From: 40CM-4-68-19 sp036513415
Lineage (GTDB): Bacteria > Myxococcota > Myxococcia > Myxococcales > 40CM-4-68-19
DNA: 64,000 bases
Reading direction: 5' to 3'
Assembly (NCBI GenBank): GCA_036513415.1
Contig: DATBZA010000017.1
Span: 1-64,000, forward strand
Part shown: positions 26,785 through 35,097 of the stretch, piece after piece
Numbering within the stretch: position 1 is the first letter of the stretch
Layout: each line of letters starts with the position of its first letter
Program-made: the position numbers and the translations under genes
The notes under the pieces: model-generated
The model's database searches: none
What the model saw: only the letters and a program-made list of their open reading frames with translations
Told to the model about the DNA's origin: nothing

Positions 26785-27357
26785 CTACTTCCGATGGCTC
26801 GATTTACCAGCACCAGTGCGCCGGTGCGTTCCGCGCGTTGCGGTCGCATCTCGAACCACGGTGTGCGACGGAGGGGTCGCCGACGCAACCGCCCCGCTGG
26901 GTTTGGCGTCCGGCACGTCGAACGGCGTGTGGCGGCGGATGGCGATCCAGGCATCCGAGGAGTGGCGCCGGATTGCGACCCATGCTTCCGACGAGTGGCG
27001 CTTGATGCCGCTCCACGCATCGGATGGAGAGTGGCGCCGGATGGCGGTCCACACGGTCGACGGCGTATGTCCCGAGCTCCTCATCCACCAAGCGCCCAGA
27101 CCGGCGACAAGCAGCGCGCCACCCGCGCCGATCGCGATGCGACGCAGAGCGCGCCCTCCCAGGGAGATCCGGCGCATCGCGCTGGGTCGCTTGCTGACCG
27201 CCCCGGACATCGGACGCGGGCTCGTCCCGCTGGTCCGCGCGGCCGGCTGGGCTGGAAGGAGGCTGCGGCACATCGAGCAGACACCCTGGTCCCCGGGGTC
27301 GGGCGTATACAAAGCGCCGCAGCTCGTGCACCCCTCGACGGAAGTTGGTGTGTCCAT
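26785..27357 (-). CDS. zinc-ribbon membrane protein with tandem W-x-x-I-R-R-H-S repeats
   Basis: This is a 190-residue protein of no recognised family. ATG 27357 was chosen because the zinc ribbon starts at once: C10-x2-C13 and C27-x2-C30. Pro/Ser-rich sequence and one hydrophobic helix (residues 72-91) follow. Then come four tandem units of about 11 residues at 101-145, each of the form A-W-x-x-I-R-R-H-S-S (for example EAWVAIRRHSS, DAWIAIRRHTP). The tail is basic. The topology suggests a cytoplasmic ribbon with the repeats on the far side. Amphipathic Trp/Arg/His repeats could bind membrane surface, peptidoglycan or metal. A long upstream extension of the frame is not credible. Confidence 0.6.
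   Translation of the reverse strand: MDTPTSVEGCTSCGALYTPDPGDQGVCSMCRSLLPAQPAARTSGTSPRPMSGAVSKRPSAMRRISLGGRALRRIAIGAGGALLVAGLGAWWMRSSGHTPSTVWTAIRRHSPSDAWSGIKRHSSEAWVAIRRHSSDAWIAIRRHTPFDVPDAKPSGAVASATPPSHTVVRDATATRGTHRRTGAGKSSHRK
26923..27057 (-). repeat. tandem ~33-base coding repeat
   Basis: Four imperfect direct repeats of about 33 bases encode the 11-residue W-x-x-I-R-R-H-S units of the zinc-ribbon protein. The units differ at several third positions, so they are not a recent amplification. They have no spacers, so this is not a CRISPR. Confidence 0.7.
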
Positions 27358-27496
27358 GCTTCCAATGTACCGGACCGCGCGCGCCGATTCCCTGCGACCC
27401 GGTGTGGCGCTGGCGCTCTCCCGCCTACCGTGACCGATCGTGTAGTGGTGGCGCACAGGCCCCAGAGTGGGAGCAGCGCCTTCAGCCAACCGGAGC

Positions 27497-28624
27497 TCAT
27501 TCGAGAGCGAAACGGGCGACCGCCTCGTCGTTCCAGTCGAGGCCGACACCCGGAGACTCACCGGGCTGCGCCAATCCGTCCCTGATCTGGAGCGGCCGCG
27601 CGAGGATGGGCGCCGCCCAGTCGACGTACTCCAGGAAGTGGGCCGACGGCGTGACGGCGAGCAGCTGCGCGCTCACCTCGGGATAGAGGTGCGACGACAT
27701 CTCGATCCCTGCCGCGTCGGCCAGCGCCGCCGCCCTCAGCCAGCCCGTCACCCCGCCGATCCGCGCGAGGTCGGGCATGACGTAGTCCGCCGCGCCCGCC
27801 GCGATGGCCGTAGCCATCGCCCGCGTCCCGAGGAAATTCTCGCCGATCTGGATCGGAGTCTCCAACTCGCGCGCGAGCCGCGCCGACCCGGCGTAATCGT
27901 CGTGCCGCACCGGCTCCTCGATCCAGTAAACCCCCTCCCGATCGAGCGCACGTCCACGGGCGAGCGCCTCCGCGACCGTGAGGGCCTGGTTGAAATCCGT
28001 CATCAGCAGGGCTTCCGCCGGGATCCTGCCGCGGACCGCGCGGGTGGCCAGGACGTCGTCCCACAGCGTCTTGCGCCCAAGGCGGAGCTTGACGGCATGA
28101 AACCCCTCGGCCAGGAGCTCCAGCGCCTCCTCCGCGACCCTCTCGGGCGGATCCAGGCCCAGCGCGTTGCTGTTGTACGCAGGGACGGGATGAAGCTCGC
28201 CACCGAGCAACCGCGCCAACGGAAGCCCCGTCGCGCGGGCCAGGGCGTCCCAGAGGGCGACATCCAGTCCGGACATGGCGATGGTCGGCAGCCCTTCGCG
28301 GCCAATCAGCGTGAAGCGGGAGTGGAGCTTCTTCGCGATCGCCACGGGCGCTACCACGTCGCCTCGGACCATCTCCAAAATCCCTGCCAGGAGCTGCCGG
28401 AGCGTTCGGGCTCCGAGCTCCGAGTAGGCGAAGAGGTAGGCCCGGCCGGGGACGCCTTCGTCGGTATCGAGATCGATGAGGACCATGGGCGCCTGCGTGA
28501 TGGACCCACCGCTCGTCCCGAGCGGCCGGCGCATCGGAACGCGGACTGACCGGGTGCTGAGCCCGCGGATCGTGAGTCTGGCAAGCGCCGCGGGCAACGC
28601 ACCGCGCCGTTCTGCAGTCGCCAT
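27497..28624 (-). CDS. enolase-superfamily (mandelate racemase/muconate lactonizing) enzyme
   Basis: This is a 375-residue predicted cytoplasmic enzyme. ATG 28624 starts about 20 residues before the capping domain; more upstream frame is open but not credible. Metal ligands are visible at Asp210 (MTDFN), Glu236 (WIEEP) and Glu262 (IGEN). The MR-type His-Asp dyad is Asp285/His312 (MSSHLYPE). On the second barrel strand the usual K-x-K reads K179-L-R181, so the second Lys, the base in mandelate racemase, is Arg. That points away from simple racemisation and towards dehydration or another sugar-acid reaction. It is divergent from the formamidase gene. Confidence 0.87.
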   Translation of the reverse strand: MATAERRGALPAALARLTIRGLSTRSVRVPMRRPLGTSGGSITQAPMVLIDLDTDEGVPGRAYLFAYSELGARTLRQLLAGILEMVRGDVVAPVAIAKKLHSRFTLIGREGLPTIAMSGLDVALWDALARATGLPLARLLGGELHPVPAYNSNALGLDPPERVAEEALELLAEGFHAVKLRLGRKTLWDDVLATRAVRGRIPAEALLMTDFNQALTVAEALARGRALDREGVYWIEEPVRHDDYAGSARLARELETPIQIGENFLGTRAMATAIAAGAADYVMPDLARIGGVTGWLRAAALADAAGIEMSSHLYPEVSAQLLAVTPSAHFLEYVDWAAPILARPLQIRDGLAQPGESPGVGLDWNDEAVARFALE

Positions 28625-28688
28625 GCTCGCCCTCCTTGGACGTCCAAGGCGCCGGCCGAGCGTAGCACGACGGCGTTCCGCAGGTCCG

Positions 28689-28718
28689 TTGACAACGGAA
28701 GCCGCAGGGGCGTATGGG
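28689..28718 (+). promoter_or_regulatory. possible promoter for the formamidase gene
   Basis: TTGACA (28689-28694), an 18-base spacer and TATGGG (28713-28718) lie about 105 bases before the formamidase ATG, in the 199-base divergent gap. The -35 box is perfect and the -10 box weak. Confidence 0.4.
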
Positions 28719-28823
28719 CCGCTCAGCTTCGCCTGGGGCGGACACGGGCGAAGAACCTTTTCTCCCGAACACTCCCGCGTCGACACCGCCCGGCCGCGCA
28801 ATCTCGCGCGGAAAGGGGGACCC

Positions 28824-30146
28824 ATGAAGAGCGTCCTGATCACGGCTGCGATGGTCGCCGCTGCAGCCGGGCCTTCGTTTGCAAAGACAGTCCGCATCTC
28901 CGTCTCGCGCGGGGCCGGTGGGGTGCCCGTGCCGTGCGGCGAGGATCCGATGAACACCTGTCACAACCGCTGGCACCCCTACATCCCTGCGGCGGCCCAG
29001 GCCGACCCCGGCGACACCGTCATCTTCGAGACGCGCGACGCGTTCGACAATCCGTTCAACCGCAAGTCGACGCGGGCGACCGTCGCAGCCGCCAACCTGA
29101 ACCTGATCCATCCGCTCACCGGCCCCCTGCACGTCAGGGGCGCCAAGCAGGGCGACGTGCTCGCGGTAACCATGATCGACGTCGGTCCCGGGCCCGACAA
29201 CTTCGGGTACACGGTGGCGGTCCCAGGTTTCGGCTTCCTCCGCGACGTCTTCACCGACCCTGCCATCGTGCACTGGGAGCTGGGCGCCCCCGCCATCAAC
29301 GGGACGCGCTTCGCGACCTCGCGCGATCTCCCGGGCGTGCGGCTGCCGCTGCACGGGTTTGCGGGCACCATCGGTGTGGAGCTGGGCCACGACGAGATCG
29401 AAAACGCTTTCACCCGTGAGGAGGAGCTTCGAGCGAAGCAGGGATTCGTGCTGCCTCCCGAACCGACTGACGCGGTGCCGGCCAGCCTCTGCGGTCCCAA
29501 GGGACGCTACAGAGACCGCTGCCTGCGGACCATTCCCCCGCGCGAGAACGGGGGGAACACGGACGTGAAGCAGATGGTGAACGGAACGACCCTTCTTTTC
29601 CCCTGCTTCATCGACGGCTGCGGGCTCTCCATCGGGGACGTGCACTGGGCGCAGGGGGACGGCGAGGTTTCCGGCACTGCCATCGAGATGAACGCGATCG
29701 TCACGGTGAAGGTCGAGGTCCGCAAGGCCCAGGCCGCGGCTTTCGGCAACTGGCCCCGGTTCGAGAGCAACCGCGCCGGCGTCCTCAAGGAGCTCGAGCC
29801 GGACCACTTCGTCGCCACCATGGGCATTCCGGTCAAGCCAGCCGGCGTCGTGATGGCGCCGGAACTGTGGATCGACGTGAACTCCAACCACCTCCTGCGC
29901 CCGCTCAGGAACGAGTCGGAGGACGTGACGCTGGCGGCGCGCGACGCGCTGCTCAAGATGATCGCCCTGCTGACCGGGCCGACTTCGCCGGCGCCATCGC
30001 CGCTGACCGCGGAGCAGGCGTACCTCCTCTGCAGCGTCGCCTGCGATCTCCGGATCAGCAACCTGGTGGACGTGCCCAATTACGTGGTGTCGAACTTCCT
30101 CCAACTCGACGTCTTCAATCGGCGCCAGGATGAGAATGACCACTGA
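28824..30146 (+). CDS. acetamidase/formamidase family protein, exported
   Basis: This 440-residue protein is predicted to hydrolyse short amides to ammonia and a carboxylate. ATG 28824 follows AAAGGGGGAC and gives a signal peptide (MKSVLITAAMVAAAAGPSFA). Export is unusual for this normally cytoplasmic family. The FmdA core is visible: GDTVIFETRDAFDNPF, NLIHPLTGPLHVRGAKQGD, GYTVAVPGFGFL, LPLHGFAGTIGVE and GCGLSIGDVHWAQGDGE. Extra Cys pairs fit a periplasmic location. The next gene, a TAXI-like protein, overlaps its end by 17 bases, which suggests a link to solute capture. Confidence 0.88.
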   Translation: MKSVLITAAMVAAAAGPSFAKTVRISVSRGAGGVPVPCGEDPMNTCHNRWHPYIPAAAQADPGDTVIFETRDAFDNPFNRKSTRATVAAANLNLIHPLTGPLHVRGAKQGDVLAVTMIDVGPGPDNFGYTVAVPGFGFLRDVFTDPAIVHWELGAPAINGTRFATSRDLPGVRLPLHGFAGTIGVELGHDEIENAFTREEELRAKQGFVLPPEPTDAVPASLCGPKGRYRDRCLRTIPPRENGGNTDVKQMVNGTTLLFPCFIDGCGLSIGDVHWAQGDGEVSGTAIEMNAIVTVKVEVRKAQAAAFGNWPRFESNRAGVLKELEPDHFVATMGIPVKPAGVVMAPELWIDVNSNHLLRPLRNESEDVTLAARDALLKMIALLTGPTSPAPSPLTAEQAYLLCSVACDLRISNLVDVPNYVVSNFLQLDVFNRRQDENDH

Positions 30147-30693
30147 CCGCAGGCTCCTGACACTGGCTCTTCTGGGGGCGGCCGCGGCCCTCCTGCCCGG
30201 CCACTCCCCGTACCGCCAGTGGTACGCGTACCGGGCGAAGCACCTCGTCGTCGTGACGGACGAGGCGCGCCCGGGCGCGCTTGCCATCGCCACCGCCATC
30301 GCGTCGGCCATCGCGGCTCGCTGGCCCGAAACCAAGGCGGTTCCGGCGGCGGCCAGGACGCCCGTGGAGGTGGTGAAGCTCTTGAGCAGCGGTCAACTCC
30401 AGGTCGGGCTGCTTCCCGCGGCCGACGCCGTCCAGGCGCTCGAGGGCCGCGGCAGCTTCGCCGGCGAGGGCAAGGTGCCGCTGCGCGCGGTGGCGGTCGT
30501 CGGCAGCGACTTGCTCGTGGTGCTCGACAGCTACCCGCTAGTGCGCGCGCACGAACTGGCGCAGGCCCTGGTCGAATCCCGCGACAAGGGGCCGCTGGCC
30601 GAGAAGCCTCCACTGCGGGGGCCTTCGCCCATCCCGTTTCATCCGGGGGCTCTCGACTACTATCAGGGCAGGACGGCCCTCGAGCGCGGATGA
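30130..30693 (+). CDS. short TAXI-like exported protein
   Basis: This is a 187-residue protein with an N-terminal hydrophobic segment (LLTLALLGAAAALLPG). The first part resembles the N-lobe of TAXI binding proteins (ARPGALAIATAIASAIAARW, LLSSGQLQVGLLPAADAVQA). The end matches their C-terminus (GPSPIPFHPGALDYYQG). The region between, about 130 residues with the hinge and second lobe, is missing compared with the 316-residue binding protein at 20984-21934. The frame is intact, so this could be a real single-lobe protein or an in-frame deletion product. Its ATG lies inside the formamidase gene end, so translation is coupled. Confidence 0.6.
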   Translation: MRMTTDRRLLTLALLGAAAALLPGHSPYRQWYAYRAKHLVVVTDEARPGALAIATAIASAIAARWPETKAVPAAARTPVEVVKLLSSGQLQVGLLPAADAVQALEGRGSFAGEGKVPLRAVAVVGSDLLVVLDSYPLVRAHELAQALVESRDKGPLAEKPPLRGPSPIPFHPGALDYYQGRTALERG

Positions 30694-30740
30694 ACGGGCT
30701 CCAGCGACGCGCAGCTCGATCGATGAAGTAGACTTGGAAG

Positions 30741-31223
30741 ATGGACCCGGCCACCCTGCGACAGCTCCGCGAGCAGAGCGGCCTCCGCCTCGACAAGGAA
30801 GGCCGCTTCTGGCACCGCGGCGGGCTCGTCGAGCATGCGCGCACCGTCGCCGTGCTGCACCAGGGCGTTCATCGGGCTGCCGACGGGCGCTGGGCAACGC
30901 GCATCGGAAAGGACTGGGGGTACTTGGAGGTGGAGGATGCGGCGCTCTGGGTGCGGCGCATCGAGCTTGCGGGCACGTCGCTGAGGGCGCAGCTCGCCTC
31001 GGACGAGTGGGTCGAGGTCGATCCCGCGACGCTGGCGGCGGGCGCCGACGATGCGCTCTACGCGCGTGTCCGCGGCGAACGCGCGCGCCTGACTCGCGAT
31101 GCGCAGCTCTCGCTCAGCGATCACTTGCGCGAGGACGGGCAGGGCTTCCTGCTGCAGCTCGGCGAGCGCGGATTCCGCATCGGTCAGGACAGCGGACCGG
31201 AGCCGGTGCGGCCGGCATCCTGA
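30741..31223 (+). CDS. DUF1285-like protein
   Basis: This is a 160-residue cytoplasmic protein of unknown function. The ATG follows TTGGAAG. It resembles DUF1285 in its opening (LRLDKEGRFWHRGGLVEHAR), the DGRWATRIGKDWGYLEVEDA block and the closing ARLTRDAQLSLSDHL region. Family membership is from memory of the pattern and not certain. It is convergent with the small membrane protein downstream, 10 bases apart. Confidence 0.6.
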   Translation: MDPATLRQLREQSGLRLDKEGRFWHRGGLVEHARTVAVLHQGVHRAADGRWATRIGKDWGYLEVEDAALWVRRIELAGTSLRAQLASDEWVEVDPATLAAGADDALYARVRGERARLTRDAQLSLSDHLREDGQGFLLQLGERGFRIGQDSGPEPVRPAS

Positions 31224-31233
31224 GCGGTCCCGC

Positions 31234-31623
31234 TCAGACCTTGCGCCGGCGAGCGAGGAACAGGCCCGCGCGGATGCCTGACCAGCCGGACAGCGCGCAG
31301 AGCGCGAGCACGGCAACCAGCGCGAGCAGCGGAGTCCAGAGCAGATCGCGAAGGCCGGGACGCGTCGCGCCGGGCGCCAGCGGCGCCGCGGCGATGGTCA
31401 GCGCCAGGACCGCGGCGACCAGCAGGGCGGCCACCAGGCCTCCCGCCGCTCCGGTACCCGGCGAGACGTCCGCGACCAGCGCCACCAGGCCGGCCACCAG
31501 ACCGACGCTCCAGATCAGCAGCAGCACGAACACGGCGCTGGGAGCGTTCAGCAAGCGGAACAGGGCCGCCGCCAGCGCGACGCCGAGGACGCCGATGGCC
31601 ACCGCCCACAGTCCCCTGGTCAT
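31234..31623 (-). CDS. four-helix membrane protein of unknown function
   Basis: This is a 129-residue, very hydrophobic protein with four predicted helices (about residues 5-23, 28-49, 57-79 and 93-112) and a basic end (FLARRRKV). No family is recognised. The ATG overlaps the truA stop as ATGA, so it is translated together with truA as the last gene of a long minus-strand operon. Confidence 0.65.
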   Translation of the reverse strand: MTRGLWAVAIGVLGVALAAALFRLLNAPSAVFVLLLIWSVGLVAGLVALVADVSPGTGAAGGLVAALLVAAVLALTIAAAPLAPGATRPGLRDLLWTPLLALVAVLALCALSGWSGIRAGLFLARRRKV

Positions 31624-32393
31624 TCCCGCCCCTGTGGATGGGGGTTGACGTTTCCGGGCAGGTAGAACACCTCGTCGAGGACCAGGCCGTGCGCGGGGGC
31701 CGTGGGGCCGGCCTGGGTCCGATCGCGTCCCTCGAGCAGCGCGGCCAGCGAGCCCGGGTCGCGGCGGCCGTGACCGACCTCGACCAGCGTGCCGACGATG
31801 TTGCGCACCATGTGCTTGAGAAACGCGCTCGCCTCGACCACCAGGTCGATGCGGGCGCCGCTCTGGCGGACATGCAGCGCCCGGATCTCCCGCACGGCGG
31901 TGCGCGCGGGGCAGTCCGCCGCCCGCAGCGCGGAGAAGTCATGCGTCCCGAGCAGCGCGGGGGCGGCACGGCGCATGGCATCCAGGTCGAGGGGCCGCCG
32001 GATCTCCCAAGCACGCCCGCGGAGCAGCGGAGCGCGCACCGGAGTTTCCAGGATTGTGTACGTGTACCGCTTGCCGCGCGCCCAGCGGCGGGCATCGAAC
32101 CCTTCCGGGGCCACCTCGGCCCGAAGGCACGCCAGGTCTTCGGGAAGAAGCGCGTTCAGCCCTGCCGTCCACGCTTTCACCGGCAGGTCGCGCTCGACTT
32201 GCAGGGAGGCCACCTGCCCCCGCGCGTGCACGCCCGCGTCCGTCCTGCCCGCGCCCGTCACGCGCACTGGAACGCCGCAGAGCCGCGCGATCCCCTTCTC
32301 CAGCTCCTCCTGCACGCTGCGTCCGTCGGGCTGGACCTGCCACCCGACGAAGTCCGTGCCGTCGTACTCGAGGGTGAGCTTGAGGGAGGTCAC
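31620..32393 (-). CDS. truA: tRNA pseudouridine synthase A
   Basis: This 257-residue enzyme makes pseudouridine at positions 38-40 of tRNA anticodon stems. The catalytic Asp lies in TGAGRTDAGVHARGQVASL. LTLEYDGTDFVGWQVQPDGR at the start, RWARGKRYTYTI and FLKHMVRNIVGTLVEVGHGR complete the family pattern. The length is normal. The start ATG overlaps the stop of the upstream SPFH gene by four bases. The link with SPFH genes is probably positional only. Confidence 0.95.
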   Translation of the reverse strand: MTSLKLTLEYDGTDFVGWQVQPDGRSVQEELEKGIARLCGVPVRVTGAGRTDAGVHARGQVASLQVERDLPVKAWTAGLNALLPEDLACLRAEVAPEGFDARRWARGKRYTYTILETPVRAPLLRGRAWEIRRPLDLDAMRRAAPALLGTHDFSALRAADCPARTAVREIRALHVRQSGARIDLVVEASAFLKHMVRNIVGTLVEVGHGRRDPGSLAALLEGRDRTQAGPTAPAHGLVLDEVFYLPGNVNPHPQGRE

Positions 32394-33427
32394 TTCGAAT
32401 CGTCTTGAACCTTCACCACGGGCTTGGAAGACGCTTCGGCGTACGCGAACCGCGCCAGCAGGTCGTTGAGGTTCAGGGTCTGCAGGCCGCCCGCCTTGCC
32501 ACCCGAGGGGAGGAAGATGATCTGCTTGCCCTTCAGCGCCTCGGCGACGCTCAGCTTGACCATGGCGCGTCCGCCCGCCCCGCTCATCGCCTGGTTCGTC
32601 TTCTCCACGCCCTTGGCGCGCGCCTTCTTCTCGGCCAGGATGGCCTCGGCCTCGCGCTGGGACGCGAAGAAATCCGCGTCGGCGTGCAGCTTCACCTGGT
32701 CGAGCGAGCCTCGGGCGCCGGCGATCTTCTGGGCGACCTGTCCCTTGGCGGTTTCCAGGTTGCGCAGCGCCTCCTGCTGCGCGGCGTGGCCCTCGCTCAC
32801 CATCCGCTCCGCGGTCTGCTCCGCGAGCTTCTTGTCGTGGATCACCTTCTCGTAGTCGGGATGGAAGTGGTGCTCGCCCAGGATCACGCGCTCGACGATC
32901 ACGCCTTCCAGGGCCAGCACCTTGGCGAGCTTCTCACGGGCCTCCTCCGCCTTGAGGAAGCGCTTCTCCGAGACGTAGAACTCCTCGCTGGTCATCGTGT
33001 TCAGCACGTCCCGCACGATGCTGCGGCAAGCGGGGCGCACCAGGTTCTCCTTCACCTCCGCGGTGGATCCGCCCACGTGCTCCAGGATCCAGGGGGTCTT
33101 CGCCGTGTCGATGCGCCAGGCCACCGTGACGTCCACCGCGATGTCGTTGCCGTCGTGGGTCTTGAACTCCACGTCGTCGTTCGCGGCGCGGCGCTCCTTC
33201 TGCACCGTGCGGACCATCGCCAGATTTTGCAGCGCGACGTTGTAGACGTTCCAGTCGGTGACGAATGCCGGGAAGGTGTACGTGGCGCCCGGGGGATACG
33301 TCTCCTGCTGCACGCCTGCCTTGCCGAAGAGCGCGATCTTGCGGGTGAGCACGCCCACTTCAGTGGAGTCCGTGCTGTGGAAGGTGCATCCCGCCGTGAA
33401 GAGCAACAGCAACGCGAGCTTGCGCAC
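32390..33427 (-). CDS. SPFH/prohibitin-domain lipoprotein
   Basis: This is a 345-residue protein. GTG 33427 was chosen because AAGGAG is five bases upstream; a GTG two codons earlier overlaps the previous stop. The start MRKLALLLLFTAGCTFHS has a lipobox-like Cys14. The SPFH domain follows (TEVGVLTRKIALFGKAGVQ, DVTVAWRIDTAKTPWILEHV). A long charged coiled coil with Ala/Glu repeats then runs from about residue 205 to 290, and the end is hydrophobic. Such proteins form large membrane-bound rings like prohibitin or HflK/C. It is paired with a second SPFH gene upstream, as HflK is with HflC. Confidence 0.85.
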   Translation of the reverse strand: MRKLALLLLFTAGCTFHSTDSTEVGVLTRKIALFGKAGVQQETYPPGATYTFPAFVTDWNVYNVALQNLAMVRTVQKERRAANDDVEFKTHDGNDIAVDVTVAWRIDTAKTPWILEHVGGSTAEVKENLVRPACRSIVRDVLNTMTSEEFYVSEKRFLKAEEAREKLAKVLALEGVIVERVILGEHHFHPDYEKVIHDKKLAEQTAERMVSEGHAAQQEALRNLETAKGQVAQKIAGARGSLDQVKLHADADFFASQREAEAILAEKKARAKGVEKTNQAMSGAGGRAMVKLSVAEALKGKQIIFLPSGGKAGGLQTLNLNDLLARFAYAEASSKPVVKVQDDSK

Positions 33428-33429
33428 GG

Positions 33430-34479
33430 TCACTCCTTCACATCGAAGCGCTTGAGCAGCGTCTTCAGATCGAGCGGGTTCATGGCGCCTTCGCCGTCGG
33501 TCGGGAGCACGATCACGCGCGTTCCCCGCAGCGCATCCGCCATGCGCAGCCCCACCATGTTCTCGCTTCCCGCACCGCGCAGGGCCTGGTTCTCCAGCTC
33601 GGCGCCCTGCGCTTCGGCCAGCTTGACCAAGAGATCTCCGTCCGCCGCCTTCTTCCGCCGGTAGAGGGCCGCGTCCGCTTCCAGCTTCTTCACCTCGGCC
33701 TCGCCGCGCGCGAGCTCGACCTGCACCGCGGCCGCGCCCTCGGCCACGATCTTGTTCTTCGCCGCCGCCGCCGACGCCGACTTTGCTTCCGCCTCGTTCT
33801 TGTAGACGGTCTGGTCCTGGATCTTCCGCTGCTCGATGGCCTGCTGGTAGCGCTGATCGTAGGTGTAGCGCCGGATCAGGACCTGGACGACCTCGATCCC
33901 CTTGTCCTTCAGCTCCGCCTCCAGCGCCTGATGCGCCGCGCGCGCTTTCTGCACGCGCTTGTCGCCGCGGTAGAAGTCCTCCGCGTCCAGCTCGCCGAGC
34001 GCCCGTCGCAAATCCTGCTGGGCGCGCGGGATCACGGCGCTGTCCTCGAACAGGCGGCCGGGCCCGATGGTCTGCATGACTTTGAGCGGGTCCGCGATCC
34101 GGTAGAGGACCGTGAGGTCCAGCTGCACCGCGTAGCCTTCGCTGGTCTGGATGTTCACGCCCGGCGCGATTCGGTGCCCTTCCAGGTCCTCTTCGCTGCG
34201 AGAGTTGCTCAGCTCGAGGACCTGGAGGCGCACGGGGAACCGGTGCATCGTCTCCCCCACCCCGACGTAGTGGAGGCCGGTGCCATACACGTACGGCTCG
34301 ATGCCCTTCCCGATGCCGAAATTGATCTGCTTGACGCCCGCCTCGCCCGGCTTCACGTAGGTGGTGCAGGAGTTGTAGCCGAAGAGCAGGACGATCAGCG
34401 ACGCGCCCGCGACCCAGAGGAAGCGCATCCTCCGACCTTGGGGCATGCGCACGCGGGGAACGTTCAGGTCGAAGGCCAC
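33430..34479 (-). CDS. SPFH/prohibitin-domain membrane protein
   Basis: This is a 349-residue partner of the next SPFH gene. The start is GTG, directly after the previous stop. One membrane helix (FLWVAGASLIVLLFGYNSCT, about residues 19-38) precedes the SPFH domain (VKPGEAGVKQINFGIGKGIE, DLTVLYRIADPLKVMQTIGP). A coiled coil rich in Ala, Glu and Lys follows. Both proteins of the pair share the ending pattern of a short L-I/V-x-L-P segment followed by LDLKTLLKRF or LNLNDLLARF, which suggests duplication and hetero-oligomer formation. Confidence 0.86.
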   Translation of the reverse strand: MAFDLNVPRVRMPQGRRMRFLWVAGASLIVLLFGYNSCTTYVKPGEAGVKQINFGIGKGIEPYVYGTGLHYVGVGETMHRFPVRLQVLELSNSRSEEDLEGHRIAPGVNIQTSEGYAVQLDLTVLYRIADPLKVMQTIGPGRLFEDSAVIPRAQQDLRRALGELDAEDFYRGDKRVQKARAAHQALEAELKDKGIEVVQVLIRRYTYDQRYQQAIEQRKIQDQTVYKNEAEAKSASAAAAKNKIVAEGAAAVQVELARGEAEVKKLEADAALYRRKKAADGDLLVKLAEAQGAELENQALRGAGSENMVGLRMADALRGTRVIVLPTDGEGAMNPLDLKTLLKRFDVKE

Positions 34480-35097
34480 TCAGCCCCTCTCTCGCGCCGC
34501 GCGCGGCGCCTCGGAAAGCTCGGAGACTTCGGAAGGCATGCCCAGCGCGCGGGTCAGCTCGGACAGCGGCCGGTAGGTGTCGAGGGTCTCGCTGGCGTGG
34601 TGCAGGTCCGCGACCAGCGCCTCGAGCCTCCTCCGCCAGCGCCGCCGGTGCAGCCACATCACCGCGTCGGGAAACAGCGGGCCCAGGACCAGGAGCAGGG
34701 CCGGGAACCACTTTGCCTGGATGGGGATGTACGGAACCTCGACGCAGATGATGCCGAGGATGAACCCGGCCAGGGCGAAGCTGGCGCGGGCCACCAGATC
34801 GCCTCCGCGCCAGATGCCGTAGTCTCGCTTCGCCAGCGCGATCTCCCCGGTCGCGAGCGCGGCGTACCGGGGCAGCAGGATCTCGTCCAGGGCGCGCCGC
34901 ACGCGCTGCCAGTAGCCCGCGTCGTCGACCCCCAGCTCGCGCAGCTGCTTCTCCATCAGCTGCAGCTCGCCCTCGGCATCCTGCCTGAGCGCGGCCTCGA
35001 TCTGCGGCGACCACTCCCGGAAGCCAGGGCGCCGCAGCTCGAATTGCTCGAGGAGGAAACGGCCTACCGCCGCCAGGCGGTACTTCTCCGGAACCAT
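34480..35097 (-). CDS. membrane protein preceding the SPFH pair
   Basis: This is a 205-residue protein with two adjacent hydrophobic helices (about residues 107-126 and 131-147) between helical, charged soluble ends. No family is recognised. Its stop touches the start of the SPFH gene, so it is probably a subunit or regulator of that complex. Its own start overlaps the end of the GH18-like gene by 34 bases, a longer overlap than elsewhere in the window. Confidence 0.68.
   Translation of the reverse strand: MVPEKYRLAAVGRFLLEQFELRRPGFREWSPQIEAALRQDAEGELQLMEKQLRELGVDDAGYWQRVRRALDEILLPRYAALATGEIALAKRDYGIWRGGDLVARASFALAGFILGIICVEVPYIPIQAKWFPALLLVLGPLFPDAVMWLHRRRWRRRLEALVADLHHASETLDTYRPLSELTRALGMPSEVSELSEAPRAARERG

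Noticed and set aside
26923..27057. Possible CRISPR array
   Set aside because: The 33-base repeats are directly adjacent without spacers and encode regular 11-residue protein units.
27558..30335. 925-codon open frame across the enolase-superfamily and formamidase genes
   Set aside because: It is a shadow that ignores the divergent gene boundary, and composition is of the antisense type.
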